Shown here: piece by piece, positions 30,276 through 43,410 of the stretch
Position numbering within the stretch: position 1 is the first letter of the stretch
Layout: every line of letters begins with the position of its first letter
Assembly: GCA_030280995.1 (NCBI GenBank)
Contig: JASXTE010000015.1
Location: 15,824,001-15,888,000, forward strand
DNA length: 64,000 nucleotides
Reading direction: 5' to 3'
Source: Hemileia vastatrix
Taxonomy: Eukaryota; Basidiomycota; Pucciniomycetes; Pucciniales; Zaghouaniaceae
Notes under the pieces: generated by a model
Seen by the model: only the letters and a program-made list of their open reading frames with translations
What the model was told of the DNA's origin: nothing
The model's database searches: none
Program-made: the position numbers and the translations under genes

Positions 30276-33200
30276 TAAGTAAATTATTATTGAGAATTGA
30301 AAAATTGGAAGAGTTCTCAAAAGAGTCAAACAATAATACAGAAAAGGTATTATTACAGCTAACACAATCATTGAGTGCAACGGCCAATAGATTAAAAATT
30401 ACTTAAAATTCAAATAATGAATTAGTAAATGAGATTAAGGGCTTAAAATCTGAGATTTGAGATTTAGAAAATAAATTAGAACACTCTCAGAATATTATGG
30501 CTACCATTGAGGGACGTGTTAAATTATCTTTTTCAAATGTAAATGACACCCTAACTCATGTACCAGTAATACAGGATAGGTTACAAAGAGTGGAAATAGA
30601 AGTAGCAAACATGTTGAAAAATACTGAAAGAATAAAAGATAACACTTCTTATGTAGCAAGAGTACCTGTTTTCATGAAACATGCAAATGAAACACCAATG
30701 ATGGAACATGAACATAGTATCATGGGCTCTGAGAATAATAAATCAGTAAAAGATGAAATACATGATCATCTTTCTAAAGTAAGTGAATTACTCAATATTA
30801 CTCAGGTTAGGGAAGCAAAAACTAGCCAAAAAACTGGCCTAAGTTAGACCAGTACCCATCTTTTGACGGAGATTAAAAATCTGATTGGCAGCGATTCATA
30901 CAAAGAATTGATAACTTAAAATTTTCATACAAATTACCTGATGAGGAAATTACTTCAAAGTTAATATCTTTATTTACAGATGTGGCCTTATTATGGTTTG
31001 AATCTGTATTTAGTGAGGGAATTAATTACTCCTGGAATGAATGGAAGGCACTAATTGAAAGGCAATTTGGTGGCCCAAAATTTAGAATCACTCAACAAAG
31101 ATTGTATGAAAAGGCCAGATATAATCCAAATGCTGGAGATAAACCTATGGTATTTTTAATGAATTTAATAAAAAATCATGAAAGCCATGGATCCAAAAAT
31201 GGATTATGAAGAGTGGAAAGAAAAGATAATATACAAGTTACCTATATCAGTTAGAGACATTATTGTAGCTAGAACTGAAACCATCAGAGATACCTCTGGG
31301 TTCATTAATATATGTAATGAAATATTATTAAACCACAAATTTGAGACCAAGTATATTAATTACAGACAAAGTGTTGACGTGGTAAAACCAACTACAAGTA
31401 AATTACCAGTGGAGAAAAAAAAACCTTCAGCTCCCCTTGTCCCTAAAAGACAAGAGAATAACACTTGTTATAAATGTAATGAACCTTGGGTTAAGGGTCA
31501 CACGTGTAAGAAAAGAATAAATGTTATTGAAACCTCCCAGAATTCTGAACCAAGTAATCATGAAGATGAAAATGTGGAATCCAGTGAGGATTGTAAAAGT
31601 AACATATCTTACAGTGATGATGAGAATGAGATATTTGTATTAGAACAGGATATAATGTTCCTGAATGATGCTATACCTCATACAGATACATCTTTAACTT
31701 CCATTGAAGAAGCTGAAATAATTAAAGATGTATCTCATGATACTTACAAAATAACACCTATCAGAGCACCTGTTATTATATGTGGAAGAGAAATGAATGC
31801 CATTCTTGACACTGGGGCTGCAGGTAGTGTGGTTTCTATTAATATATTAATGAAACTTGACAGTAAGTATAAGGAAAAACTAGAACCTGTTCAGACAAAG
31901 AACTGGAGGGGTTTTGGTTCAATATTAAATCCAATTGGCAAATACAAAACTGCTGTATTCTTTAAATATAATAATAGATATGTAAGAGCAGTTTGTGAAT
32001 TTGTAGTAATGGATAATAATAATTGTAGTGATTGGTTTATTATTGGCAATGATTTATTGACAAAATTTAAAATTAAACTAGATCCTGCAAACAGTTGTTT
32101 CACCATAGGAGTGAATGGTAAGAGAAAATTCAAGATATGTTCTGAAAATTCAGTGTATGCCATTTATCCTAGAGAAGAACAACTACAAGGTGGAAGAACC
32201 ACCAATGAAGTGGGTGAATTGGAAAATGAAATCCAAAAGGCCTCTTTCAGTCCTCAACTCTCAAAAATTGAAGAAGAAAATATTTTGAGATTGATTAAAT
32301 CATATCCTATGGCATTTGCTCATTGTTCAAATGAATTAGGATTGGTCAAAGACCATGAGATGAAAATCTCTCTAAGCTGTGATTTGGATAATATTCCTGG
32401 CAGCCTAAAAAAGAAACATTACCTGGCATCTCCTGCAAAAAGGAAAGATATTGAAGACAATATAAAAATGTTGTTGGAAATGGGTATTGTTGAAAAAGTG
32501 GACACAACACCTAAGTATTGTGTCATTTCACCAGTATTGATCTCTTATGAAAAAGATAAGGCAAGATTATGCGGTGATTATAGAGCTCTGAATACATACA
32601 CAGTAGATGATATTTACCCTCTTCCAAGGATAGCTTCTATCCATGCTACTTTACAAGGAGCAAAATATATTTCCTGTCTGGATGGAAACAAAGGTTACCA
32701 CCAGATTCCTGTGGAAAGAAATTCTCAAAATTACTTATTAATAACCACACATATGGGTATATATAAGTATGTGAGAATGCCATTTGGCCCAAAGAATGCG
32801 CCTTCAGTCTTCCAAAAATTGATGGATAGTGTTTTTCATCAGGAAATGGTTGAAGGATGGCTATTGGTCTATATTGATGACATCATAGTGTTTTCAAAAA
32901 CATATGATGAACATTATAATCACCTGAAAAGGGTCTTTCAAAGAATGGATGAAATTAATATGACAATTGCATTAAAGAAATGTAAATTTGGATTCCAATC
33001 TTTGAAAGTACTTGGACATGTTGTATCTGGATTACAAATTTGTGTTGACCAGAATAAGGTGGAAGCAATAAACAACATTGGTATACCTAAGAATGTAAAA
33101 GAAATTCAAAGTTTTTTAGGTATGTGTGGATATTATAGACAATATATAAAAAATTACCAATCTATTGCAGCTCCTTTGACAACATTAATCAGGAAAAATG

Positions 33201-35305
33201 AGGCTTTCATTTGGAATAATGAAAAAAACATGCCTTTAATAAATTAAAGGAATGTTTAATGACAGCTCCAATATTGGGACTTCCTGATTTCACCTTACCT
33301 TTTATCTTGTACACTGATGCAAGCTTCATAGGTTTAGGTGCTGTTTTACAGCAAAAACAGATAATAAATGGAAAATTATCTGAAGTAGTTATCTGTTATA
33401 TATCCAGAACCTTAAGATAAACTGAATTAAGGTATGGTGCCACACAGTTAGAATGTTTAGCCGTGGTGTGGGCTTTGGAGAAGCTTCATTACTATCTGGA
33501 AGACCAGAAGTTTGAACTTATAACAGATTTCAGTGCAGTAAAATCATTGCTAAACATGAAAACACCTAATAGGCACATGTTTAGATGGCAACTAGCTGTA
33601 CAAGAGTACAGAGGAAGAATGACAATCACTCACAGAGCAGGAACATTGCATTCCAATGTGGATTTATTATCTAGAAGTCCTTTGCCAAATGATGCTGACA
33701 ACCCAGCTTATGTACCTGAAAATGAGGTTATACATATATTTGGGATTTATATGGTGGATTTAGAAGAAGAATTTATGCAAACTATATTAGAAAATTATTC
33801 ATCTGATTAAGATTTGTCTAAACTATCTACCATTCTTAATGATCCAACAAATGCCTCCATGAGTGCATTAATTAAAACCTTGCCTCCAAAGTATAAAAAT
33901 GCATTAGAAAAAAGGTAAATTTTCAATTGAAGATGGATATATATATTATAGAAAAAAATTAAGTAATTTTATAGTAATACCACCTTCTATGAAAGTGTTA
34001 ATGTTGAGTACTTGTCATGATGACATCTTAGCTGGTCATTTTGACTTTAACAAAACATTAACCGGAGTTAAAAATACAGCCTGGTGGATAAACATGAAAG
34101 AAGATGTACAAAAATACATTGAAACATGTGACTCTTGTCAGAAATCTAAAAGATTAACTGGTAAGAGAGCTGGGTTGTTACAACAAATAGAGCAGCCAAA
34201 AGCTCCATGGGAAATTATAAACATGGATTTTGTAACTGGCTTGCCATTAGCAGGAAAAGAAAGTTTCAATTCTTGCTGGGTAATTGTGGATAGATTAACA
34301 AAAATGTGTAAGTTTATCCCTACCCATAAAGAGGTATCTGCAAAAGACTTGGCATTATTATGGTGGACTCAGATGATGAATACTGCGGGGTTCCCCAAAG
34401 CCATAATCTCTGACAGAGATCCTAAATTTACTTCAGAGTTCTGGACATCTTTGATGGAAGTATCAGGTTGTCAATTAAAATTGTCTACAGAACACCATCC
34501 ACAAACTGATGGGCTGGCTGAGAGAATGATACAAACTCTAGAAGACATTATCAGAAGATATTGTGCCTTTGGATTAGAATACAAAGAGAATGAGAAATTC
34601 ACACATGACTGGGTAACATTAATTCCTGGCCTTGAATTTTCTTATAATAGCACAACTCATTCTGTAACAGAGAAGAAACCATTTGAACTCTGGCTGGGAT
34701 ACGTACCAAATACCCCAGTAAATCATTTAAATAAATTACCAAGGTTAGATATACACCCTGGTACTAAATCCTTTAATCATATGCAACAAAGGTGTAGAAA
34801 GCATGCTGAAGAATGCATACAAAAAGCATTTGAATATGAAAAGAAAAGGTGGGACAAATCTCATAAAGAATTTGAGTTTAAAAAGGGAGATGAAGTCCTC
34901 ATATCAACACTACATTTTAACCTACAAGGTAATGTTAAATTAAAGGATCCCTTTGTAGGACCTTTTGTAGTAAATAAAATGGTTGGTAATAATGCAGTGG
35001 AAGTCATATTATATGCTCCATATGATAGGAAACATCCAGTTTTCCCTATCTCATTATTGAAACCTTACCATGCAAATGATCCTGACTTATTTCCAAAAAG
35101 AAGGGGAAGGCCTAAAAAGAAACCTGAAGAAATTGTGGAAAAAGCAGAGATTGAAAAAATACTCAAGAAAAGAATCCTTACTAAAGAAAAAGGAACTGAG
35201 TATTTACTAAGATTTAAAGGGAAATCAAATGAATTTGATAAATGGATACCTGAAAAAGAAATTTCTAATTTATCCACCCTTCTTAAAAAATTTAAACAGA
35301 AATAA
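30276..35305 (+). pseudogene. F Gag-Pol: coiled coil, capsid, protease, RT, RNase H, integrase, chromodomain
   Basis: The order of domains is as in N4. A coiled coil lies at 30300-30620 and capsid at ~30850-31360 (SDWQRFIQRIDNLKFSYKLP). The zinc knuckle CYKCNEPWVKGHTC is near 31470 and protease ILDTGAAGS near 31803. RT has LDGNKGYHQ and YIDD (32870-32881), followed by RNase H, the integrase with its DDE blocks, and a chromodomain ending at 35305. Lesions include stops near 30403, 30458, 30874, 33416 and 33808, and frameshifts near 30835, 31172, 33228 and 33915. The RT-containing stretch 31178-33247 and the integrase-chromodomain stretch 33989-35305 are long and open. Confidence 0.94.
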
Positions 35306-35486
35306 ATTTCTGTTCAACCAGCTGAGGAATTAAAAAACCAGTACTCATAATATTTTATTATGTTTTATTTCTTTAAAGTTTAATCTTTAATGCTACAGAA
35401 TTATTCTGAATACCTGAAAATTACAAATAAATAAATAAAATGTATAACTTATCATTTTTTTTATTGTTTTTTTTTGGGTGGGCGAG

Positions 35487-36976
35487 TGTCAGCCTGTATA
35501 TCCCCAGGACTGAGTAAAAAGTGCTTATAAGTTATGTTAAACACATGAACTATACATGGGAAAAATAAATGAGAGTACACAAACAGTATACATAAGTAAA
35601 ATTATGATAATGCCATTATAACACCTTATATACACGCATATATCCACCTTTTATAAGTCTTATGTACTTAATATTAAGTTGTAATATGTTAGGGTAATCT
35701 TAAGAACCTTAAGTATAAGGCTACATAATTTTTAAGTACACTTAAAGCTGTTATATTCATTGTTTTACGCAAAAAACAAGAAATGCGCTTTATTTCACTT
35801 AAAAGTTGACTATATGTGCTATAAAATTGAGAATATCAAAATTGCGCTTTGACAGATCAATTGGGCTCATTTAGAACTATTGATTTGGCTATTTAAATGC
35901 ATAAAAATAACACTTTTCAAATTTGGTGTTTTTTATGCCAGAAATGGCTTCTGTGTACTGGCTACATACTGCCTGCTTTTTTCCTGTGTGAATAGCTTCA
36001 TTTTTAGCAAAGTTAGCTTTTTCACACTATAATTATCCCACATTGTATGCCCACTGTGGGGAAACACACTAAAATAGGCGACAGGCGCTTATTTAGTGTC
36101 CTAGCTTAATTAATAATCCATTGACCTTGTTTATATGCACTAATTTCATTAATAACCTCACTCTTGGCACCTTATTTCATCACCACACTTAAATTCGCCT
36201 AATTTTAGTCAAGGATTTACCCATACAAGAGCCTGCCAAGGACTGCATGTAGTTACCCCACATCTCATGCTCTTTTTTAAGTTTTTGGGTGGTTTCTCAG
36301 TCAATTTTGGTTATTTTTGGATGGGAATTTCACGCAGTATAATGTCAGGATTAGCCCCTCCATTTCTACTGTAGATCCCCCTTATTATTAAGCTATAATT
36401 AACCTTAAAAAGTCTCCTTTAACCTTGTTATAATATTGTTTTCCACGCATATACTCTCTTTTTGTCTTTTCTTTAATTTTGATGGATCTCCCTTAATATT
36501 AATAGGATTTTAGTGGTTGTTGTTTGTCTAATTATGTTATTGGTCACTAGGGGCGTTGATGGAGAGGTCTATTACTTGTTTGAAGGCGTCATTAACATTG
36601 TATTGGATGGTACATCAAGGTGTTTATTGGGGAAGTTAGTGTGTATAAAAGGAGGACGTTTTGGGTCTTGTTTTCTGCATTCTTTATCATTTACAATTTA
36701 CCAATATAACCAAATAAATTACAATACATATCAATTAGTACTTTTATAAGATTTTTGAATAGTATCTGAATTATAAAATCTATTTTTCTACCAACTACAA
36801 AGATTGTAAGCCATATATAAAATTAGTGAGAATTATATTACTAAGACCTTTAATTTTGATTATATTTTACTACTTATTGGATTTATATTACAGTATTCAT
36901 ATAGGACCATTAAAATCTTCTAGACAACTGACCATTCAAGCTAGTTCACTTCCTTGTACTTGACCTTAGCCTGACA
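35487..36976 (+). repeat. F 3' LTR (uninterrupted)
   Basis: The 1490-bp LTR follows the purine tract gggtgggcgag. It gives the empty-site sequence for the 5' LTR insertion and carries the same TATAAAAG near 36644. The target duplication CATTT follows at 36977-36981. Confidence 0.95.
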
Positions 36977-37607
36977 CATTTCTTTTAACTCTTTTATTTT
37001 ATTTTATTTTATATTTTATTTTCTATTTCTCTCTTGCTCGTTGTGACAGATTTCAGCTTTTTTTCATTGTTTATATAATTGATTTAGTTATGACTGATTT
37101 TTCATTCATTTTCTAAGTGATGGTGTTTCACAAATATCAATCTTCTTTCCTAGTCAAAGCTTTAGGCCGTGCTTTGGAAGGTATCTCACTCCATCAGATT
37201 AATAGACTATATTTCTCAAACATAAGTAATGACTCTCTGTATTGATAAATAAAACTCTATAAAACTACCCAAGCTATTTTGGTGGTGACTAAGACTTATT
37301 TGCAATGAGGGTGCTCACTTCAACTGGGTGATAAGAAATGTAAATTCATTAAGAATTTTCTTTATGATGATCCCAACTTGTATATCATTGAGCTGATTGA
37401 TGCTTTGATTCAATTGCATATCATCAATATATGTATTTCAAGTTTACAAGACAAGCTCTAAAAATGTTTGAATTTTTCAAAAAAGAAGAAACTTAAAATG
37501 TCTATCCTGGCCAAAGTCCTCAAAAGTGAGTCAATTATATTGGCTTTATTGACAAATTTGAGTCAGAATACCTAGTTTATATTGGTGTGTTTCTAATTTA
37601 ATTTTCA
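36977..37607. other. Spacer without recognisable gene
   Basis: AT-rich sequence between F and a palindromic MITE. I see no ORF, RNA gene or repeat I can name. Confidence 0.5.
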
Positions 37608-37710
37608 CCAGAAAAAATGGCACCTGCTAGAAGGTTCCCACCCCTGACTGAAATATGGTAGTTCAATTGGGGGGAGGCACCTGCTAGCAGGTGTTAATAT
37701 TTTTTTCTGG
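37608..37710. mobile_element. Palindromic MITE-like element, copy 1
   Basis: This 103-bp segment begins CCAGAAAAAATGGCACCTGC and ends with the near reverse complement (GCAGGTG, AT-rich stretch, TTCTGG). The right end contains the perfect palindrome CACCTGCTAGCAGGTG. A related, longer copy is at 48683-48866. No coding capacity. Confidence 0.65.
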
Positions 37711-37947
37711 TCTTAGGCTTTTTTTCATTTTTATATTGCAGATGAAACAGAAATATCAAAAGATATTGTGGCATGAACATTTGGATAGGCCAGGAAAGGC
37801 AAGCACACTGGATATGATAAGTGGGCTCATAAAAAATACCATTATAATGTTATTCCAGAAATATCTCTTAAATATTTAATTTTAAAAATGATCCAAAAAG
37901 AAAAAATCACTCAATTTAATTTTGAATATTTTAAGGAAAAAAGGGGG
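37711..37947. other. Spacer ending in a purine tract
   Basis: A short frame at 37691-37879 (reading KQKYQKILWHEHLDRP) matches nothing I recognise. The stretch ends in aaggaaaaaaggggg (33-47 of 379xx), typical of the purine tract upstream of a 3' LTR. Confidence 0.45.
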
Positions 37948-38284
37948 TGTCAGTTCTGGAAAATCCACACTTTTTTGAGTGCAGATTTCCAAAACACACT
38001 AGCCTCAACACTAGTGGATTTCAAAATGAATTAAGTCACTTATTTCACTCAAATCTGAACTTTCTCAACCAAAAGTGCTGATTTCACCATAAAACCTCAT
38101 TTCACTGATTTGTCAGCATCATCCCATTCATACACAGCACTCCACAGCATAACACTTTATAACTCAAAATATTTTACATCATTTACATTCTTATACCATA
38201 TAAAAGCCATGCCTTCCTTACTCTCAATCATGATAAGCTACATCAAGCAATTTCTTTCACAGCTCTTGATCTACTCTTGAACTC
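37948..38284 (+). repeat. LTR-like sequence (H), interrupted by G
   Basis: TGTCAGTTCTGG begins directly after a purine tract. A TATA box TATAAAAG lies at 38199-38206. G is inserted about 80 bp further on. The remainder would start at 45077, but I cannot find a clear end there. Probably the 3' LTR of another, mostly missing retroelement. Confidence 0.45.
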
Positions 38285-39093
38285 TGTCAAGGAGTCTTTT
38301 ATGTCTAGAAGTTTTTTAATGGCGGTCCAACAGTGGTAACAGTGGAATTTTAGGATTTCAAAGTGTAGAATACATTTATATATCTTTTTATTTATTTTAC
38401 TCAAATTTAAGAGGTAAAAACTTTATTATTATTATAAATTAAAGAGATAGTACTATGTAAATGTAATTACTAAAAAAATATCAGATAGCAATAAGTATTT
38501 AAATGAAATAAATGTTTGTTAAATGTAAGTAAGTAATGGATGATCAAAAACAACCAAAAGAGAGTCCTTTATATAGGCAAAGGAGAGACAGAGCATGGTA
38601 ATAAAATTCTAAAAAAAGTAGTAAGAGAGAGAAAAAGAATATTCCAGAAGGAATATTTTCAAATAATAAAGTTGTTCTAAAAGGAAGGCATCAAAAAAGG
38701 TGTATTTATGGAATATGACAGAAATAAATTAATTTATTTAATATTTACTGTAAAGTTCAATTCTAAATAAGAAAATTGAATTTTTCGTATATATTTATTT
38801 TTATTTGAATAGTAAATTTTTTATTTTAATTTAAAATTTCATTTTAATATAAATTTTTATTTCTTTCAACCTGTCATTGAGCTTGGTGTTATAAAATAAA
38901 AATAAAAATATAAGGGACATTTTAATATTTTTTTAAATTATTTATTAACTTAACCATTTTGTAATTAGTTAATTTATTATAGGTAATTTTAATGTAAATA
39001 AATTATAATTAAAATAATTATAATAATAAGGGGTGGCTTCATCCAGTAAATAATTAATTATTTTACTGGGTAAGTCTAGCAGCCTGGCTGACA
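38285..39093 (-). repeat. G 3' LTR
   Basis: Runs from TGTCAAGGAGTC to GGCTGACA on the plus strand. A minus-strand TATA-like box (CCTATATAAAGG) lies near 38571. Homologous to the N3 LTR. Confidence 0.92.
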
Positions 39094-39127
39094 CTCCCTC
39101 ACTCTAAAAAAATAACCAAAAAAAATG

Positions 39128-40660
39128 CTATGATTTTTTCTTTTTATATTTCTTTAGCAGAGTAGGAAGATTAGATATATCCTTCCCAGGTATCCAAGAA
39201 TCATATTCATAAGATTTATTCTTGAATCTCAATGAGTATTCTGTACCTTTTTTTGCAGTAACTATTCTTTCATTTAGAATCTTATAAATTTCTGCTGTCT
39301 CAGTGATTTCATTAGGCGTCTTTTTTGGTCTTCCCCTCTTTTTGGGAAATAAATCACTATTGGATGTGTAAGGTTTCAAAAGAGATATTGGAAAAACAGG
39401 ATGTTTTCTGCCATATGGGGAATACAAAATAACTTCAACTGCATTATCACCAACCATTCTTCTTACAACAAATGGACCAACAAATGGGTCTTTCAATTTT
39501 TTATTACCTTGTAAATTGAAGTGGATTGAAGAAATCAACACTTCATCACCCTTTTTAAAAGGGTATTCTTTATGGGATTTGTCCCATCTCTTCTTCTCAT
39601 ATTCAAATGATTTTTCAATACATTTTTAAGCATGACTTCTGTAAAGTTTTTGCATTTGAAGAAAAGATTTTACACCAGGATATATATCCAATTTAGGTAT
39701 TTTATTACTGATAATTTGGGCAGGATTATTTGGAACATATCCAAGCTAGAGCTCAAATAGCTTTCTTTAAATAACAGAATGAACATTGCTATTATAAGCA
39801 AATTGCAACCCAGGCAGTAAGGTAAACCAATCATGAGTGAATCTGTCATTGTCTTTATACTCAATGCCAAAAGCACAGTACCTTCTTATCATGTCCTCTA
39901 GAGTCTGAATCATTATTTCAGCTAATCCATCAGTCTGAGGGTGATGGGAAGTAGATAGTTTCAGATCACAACCACAAACCTCCATCAGAGACATCCAAAA
40001 CTCAGAAGTAAATTTAGGTTCTCTGTCAGAGATAATGGATTTAGGAAAACCATCAGTATTAAACATATGAGACCACCATAAGAAAGCTAATTCCTTAGTG
40101 GAAAAATCCTTGTGAGTAGGGATAAATTTACACATTTTGGTGAATCTGTCCACAATAACCCAACAAGAGTTATAACTGTCTTTTCCAGAAATAGGTAATC
40201 CTGTTACAAAATACATGTATATTATCTGCCATGGTGCATCAGGAGGTTCAATATGTTGCATTAATCCAGCTCTCTTACCAGTAAATATTTTTGATTTTTG
40301 GCAAGAATCAAAAGATTCAACATATAATTTGGTGTCTTCAGACATATTAACCCACAAAGCAGTGTTTTTAATTCTGATAATTGTTTTTTCAAGATCAAAA
40401 TTTCCAGCTAATATGTCATCATGACAAATTTTCAAGATGATTTCTTTCATAGAAGGAGGAATAACAATGACATTTCTCAACTTTCTTCTATAATAGAGGT
40501 AGCCTTCATCAATTGAGAATTCACCTTTTTCCAAAGCCTTCTGGTACTTTGGTGGGAGTGTTTTAATTAATGCTTGTATTGAAGCATTCTTTGGATCATT
40601 TAATATGGTACATAACTTTTTTAAGTCAGTTTCCTTATCATATGAATACAGAATAAGCTG
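39128..40660 (-). pseudogene. G RNase H remnant - integrase - chromodomain
   Basis: On the minus strand this reads a short post-RNase H linker, the integrase zinc motif, the catalytic blocks (DFVTGLP-like, ISDREPKF, TDGLAEIM) and a chromodomain at 39128-39541. Stops occur near 39767 and 39750, and the chromodomain carries several missense changes. The first catalytic block reads IIYMYFVTGLP, so the catalytic Asp of the MDF motif is Tyr. Not functional. Confidence 0.9.
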
Positions 40661-42698
40661 TAATAGACCTTACAAAACCATGGTTATATTTGAAAAATAT
40701 GGTGGCTTTGTATTTACCAATGGGGAACAAAACAGAGCCATAACCTCTCCAATTCTAAGAAATGATAGGCATAATTTTTGATTTAAAATCTTGGTCCACT
40801 GAAGCAAGTGCTTTTTAAGATACTACACTTCCTCCAGCTTCAGAATTTAAGACAACCTCAATGTTGTTTCCATTTAACAAGACTGGTGCCTTGAGAGGGG
40901 CAATAATAATTGAGCTGTCCTCAAGGTTTTTTATGATCTCAGAATCCTCTACTGTAGATAAATCATTAATCTCAATATCAATAGTATTTAAATAATGAAT
41001 ATCCTCTTTCAGCATTAATATTTCCTGGTGAGATTCATATGAGATATTGCTGGCACAATCACTTGAATTTTCATCCAGTGCTATTGTGTCATCAGCATGT
41101 TCCTCTGTCTGCTCAACAAGATGTATCTTCTTGTCTCAAACATGGCCATTCTGCCAAGGCTTACTGAAATTGAAGCAAGTATTTGTTTCATACTTTTTGG
41201 GTGCAAGAGGGGCAGAAGGTTTACCAACCTTTTCAACAGGTTTTTGTTGGTAATTGGAGGTTTTCTCCAATGAAGTTCTAGAAATGATTCTTCTAGCCTC
41301 ATACTTGTTGTTAAGAGGGATCTCATTACAATTATAAATGAAAGAAAAAGGTTCCCTTGAGAACTTAGTCCTAGCAACTATTAAGTCTCTCAGAGACATA
41401 GGTAATTTATAGAGGATCTTGTCCTTCCATAACTCAAACTCCATCTCTGGGTCCATTACCCTTAAGATTTTCACAAGTTTCATCAAGAACTTAATAGGTT
41501 TTTTAGTAGAAGAGCTATATCTGGTTTATTCATATTTACTTTTTTGAGCTAACCTAAACTTGGAACCACCAAATTGTGCTTTAATTAATTTTTCCAATCT
41601 TTCCATGAGTAGTCATTTTTATCAAAAAGAACAGATTCATACCACATTAGGGCTACATTTGTAAATAAAGAAATTAATTCTGACACAATTTTCTCATCTG
41701 GGAGATTGTAAGAATTTTTTATATTATCAATTCTGCAAATGAACTGTTTCCAATCAGAGGAAGAGTCACCATCAAATGTTGGATACTGGTCAAGTTTTGG
41801 CCAATTCTTTTGATTTGAAGTAGTCTCCTTATTACAAGCTTTTTTCTGAGTGAGAAAGAGCTGTAACTTCTTCAATTGGGCAGTAATCTCATTTTTTAAT
41901 CTTTCTGTGGATAATCCAGGTACATCATCAAGTTTTGATGGAAACTCAGTGGTATCAACAGGCATTTCTAGCACTAACTTTACTTTGGATAAACTAGGAA
42001 CAGGTACAATTGGGGTATCCTGAACAACAGGTTCTTTCAAAGAAATGTCAGATTTTTTTGATCATGTTATAATGAATTCAATTTCGCTTCAATGGTTGTT
42101 AACCTAGTTTTCACTCTTGGAATACTAGATAAACTCTCATTGATGGTTTCAAAAGATAACTGGTTCTTATTTTAGAAAGATGAATAATGGTCACTCAATC
42201 TTTCTAAGTTCATCTTATGTCCCTCTAGCTCCTGGAAACAGGTCGACACAGTATCTTTTAGTTTAGACAAATAATTCTTGATATTATGCCATAAAGCAAC
42301 TTTCTTTTCATGAGTTACTTTTTAATGAAACAAATTATTAGAAACTCTCTGTAACTAACTCCTCAATGCTTTATAACCCTGTTCAGTTAAAAAACTATTA
42401 TATTTCTGAGTCAATTGCATGTTGTTCATTATATGATTTTGTTTAGCAATAATATCTCTCAAATATTCATCATTAATGTTGGCTACATCTGGAGTATTTC
42501 TCAATAGTGAAACAGAATAACTTTCCAGATTATCATAAAACTCAGGATCAAGTGTCTCATCAATAATTGCCATATCCATATTTATTATTGAGGTAGCAGT
42601 TAAAACCAAAGGATTAGATACATTAGAATATTGAGCAATTTGTCTACTATTCTCAGCCTCTACTGGTCTCACAGTCTCATCTCCTCTTCCAGAATTAC
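40661..42698 (-). pseudogene. G Gag - zinc knuckle - protease remnant
   Basis: Capsid, zinc knuckle and protease can be followed against N3. Stops and frameshifts occur near 41140, 41530, 41600, 42060 and 42170-42350. The protease active site reads VVLNSEAGGS instead of VVLDSGAGGS, so its catalytic Asp is lost (codon at 40845-40847). The zinc knuckle is damaged, with CFNFSKPW in place of CFKCNKPW. The frame ends at the deletion junction 40662-40671. Confidence 0.9.
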
Positions 42699-42756
42699 CT
42701 GAAGGAACTGAATCAGTTACAAGAAATGGTACTTGAGATTCAATAGAGGGGCTTAC
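42699..42756 (-). other. Candidate intron 2 of G (58 nt)
   Basis: The donor GTAAGC overlaps the TGG TAA stop of ORF1. A branch-like AACTGATT and the acceptor TTCCTTCAG are followed by GTAATTC. Splicing recreates TGG TAA. Confidence 0.55.
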
Positions 42757-43305
42757 CATGGCTTGGGAAAGACTTGGATGTGGTTGTTTTTACTCCTTCT
42801 TCCTCCTTGGTATGAATGAGGAGGTGTTGGGTTGAACTGATTTGTTCTTGAAGGAACTTCCTGAGGTACTTGTTGCTGTTGCTGCTGGGACAGATAATCC
42901 CACTGGGTGTTCAGCCAATCCCACTGCCACTTTGATACTTCCACCTTTTCTTGTTGCTGGGGGGCCAGTTGTGGAAGGGCCTCTGGAGGAGGAGGTTTCT
43001 TCTTTCTTGAAGAAAAGACTCTATGTTTCTTACCTTGTCTTCTAGACTGTCTATTCTTGACCTCAACTCCTTTATGTGAGTGGAGAGATTTTTGACCTGC
43101 TGATTTTAGGGCATATTTTTTTAACTTGAAGCCTTTGTGAATATCTTCTGGGGGGTTGATAGAAGGCTTTTGTTCCTGAGAATTTTTCTCCACTAATATT
43201 TACATCTCCTGCATTTCTACATCCTGATTGTTCCAGTAATTGATTAATTTGAGCCAGCTTTGTAGTCAAAGGAGAACTTACAGAAGAAGCACCTTGATCA
43301 TTCAT
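42753..43305 (-). pseudogene. G ORF1 (PW protein), degraded
   Basis: Exon 1 is 43282-43305 (MNDQGASS), followed by a 58-nt intron. Exon 2 starts DVEMQEM and meets a TAA at once. The frame resumes as EKNSQEQKPSINPPEDIHKGF, loses frame in the coiled coil, and recovers at VSKWQWDWLNTQWDYL (KWQWDW at 42915-42932). A glutamine run, HSYQGG and PKPW-stop follow. The PW end and intron borders are better preserved than the middle. Confidence 0.65.
43224..43281 (-). other. Candidate intron 1 of G (58 nt)
   Basis: The donor GTAAGT comes after eight codons; the acceptor CAATCAG is followed by GATGTAGAAATG, as in N3. The length again equals 1 modulo 3. Confidence 0.6.
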
Positions 43306-43410
43306 AGATGTAATTAACCTGAACTGAGAGAAAGAAATATTTAATCAGTTATTATTTTTACTTTATTCAAAGAAAAATAAGATAAAAAAATATATTATAT
43401 AAGTAACTAT

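Larger units (their letters stand above)
26253..36976 (+). mobile_element. F: Ty3/Gypsy chromovirus retrotransposon, young LTRs, decayed coding region
   Basis: The element is flanked by the 5-bp duplication CATTT (26248-26252 and 36977-36981). Its LTRs are 26253-28877 (with a 1.13-kb insertion) and 35487-36976 (1490 bp), and I count 14 base differences between them, about 0.9%. The order is LTR, primer site, leader, overlapping ORF1 and Gag, pol, chromodomain, purine tract and LTR. At least ten stops and frameshifts lie in gag-pol. F is closer to N4 than to N3 in protein sequence, but its LTR is unrelated to that of N4. Confidence 0.95.
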
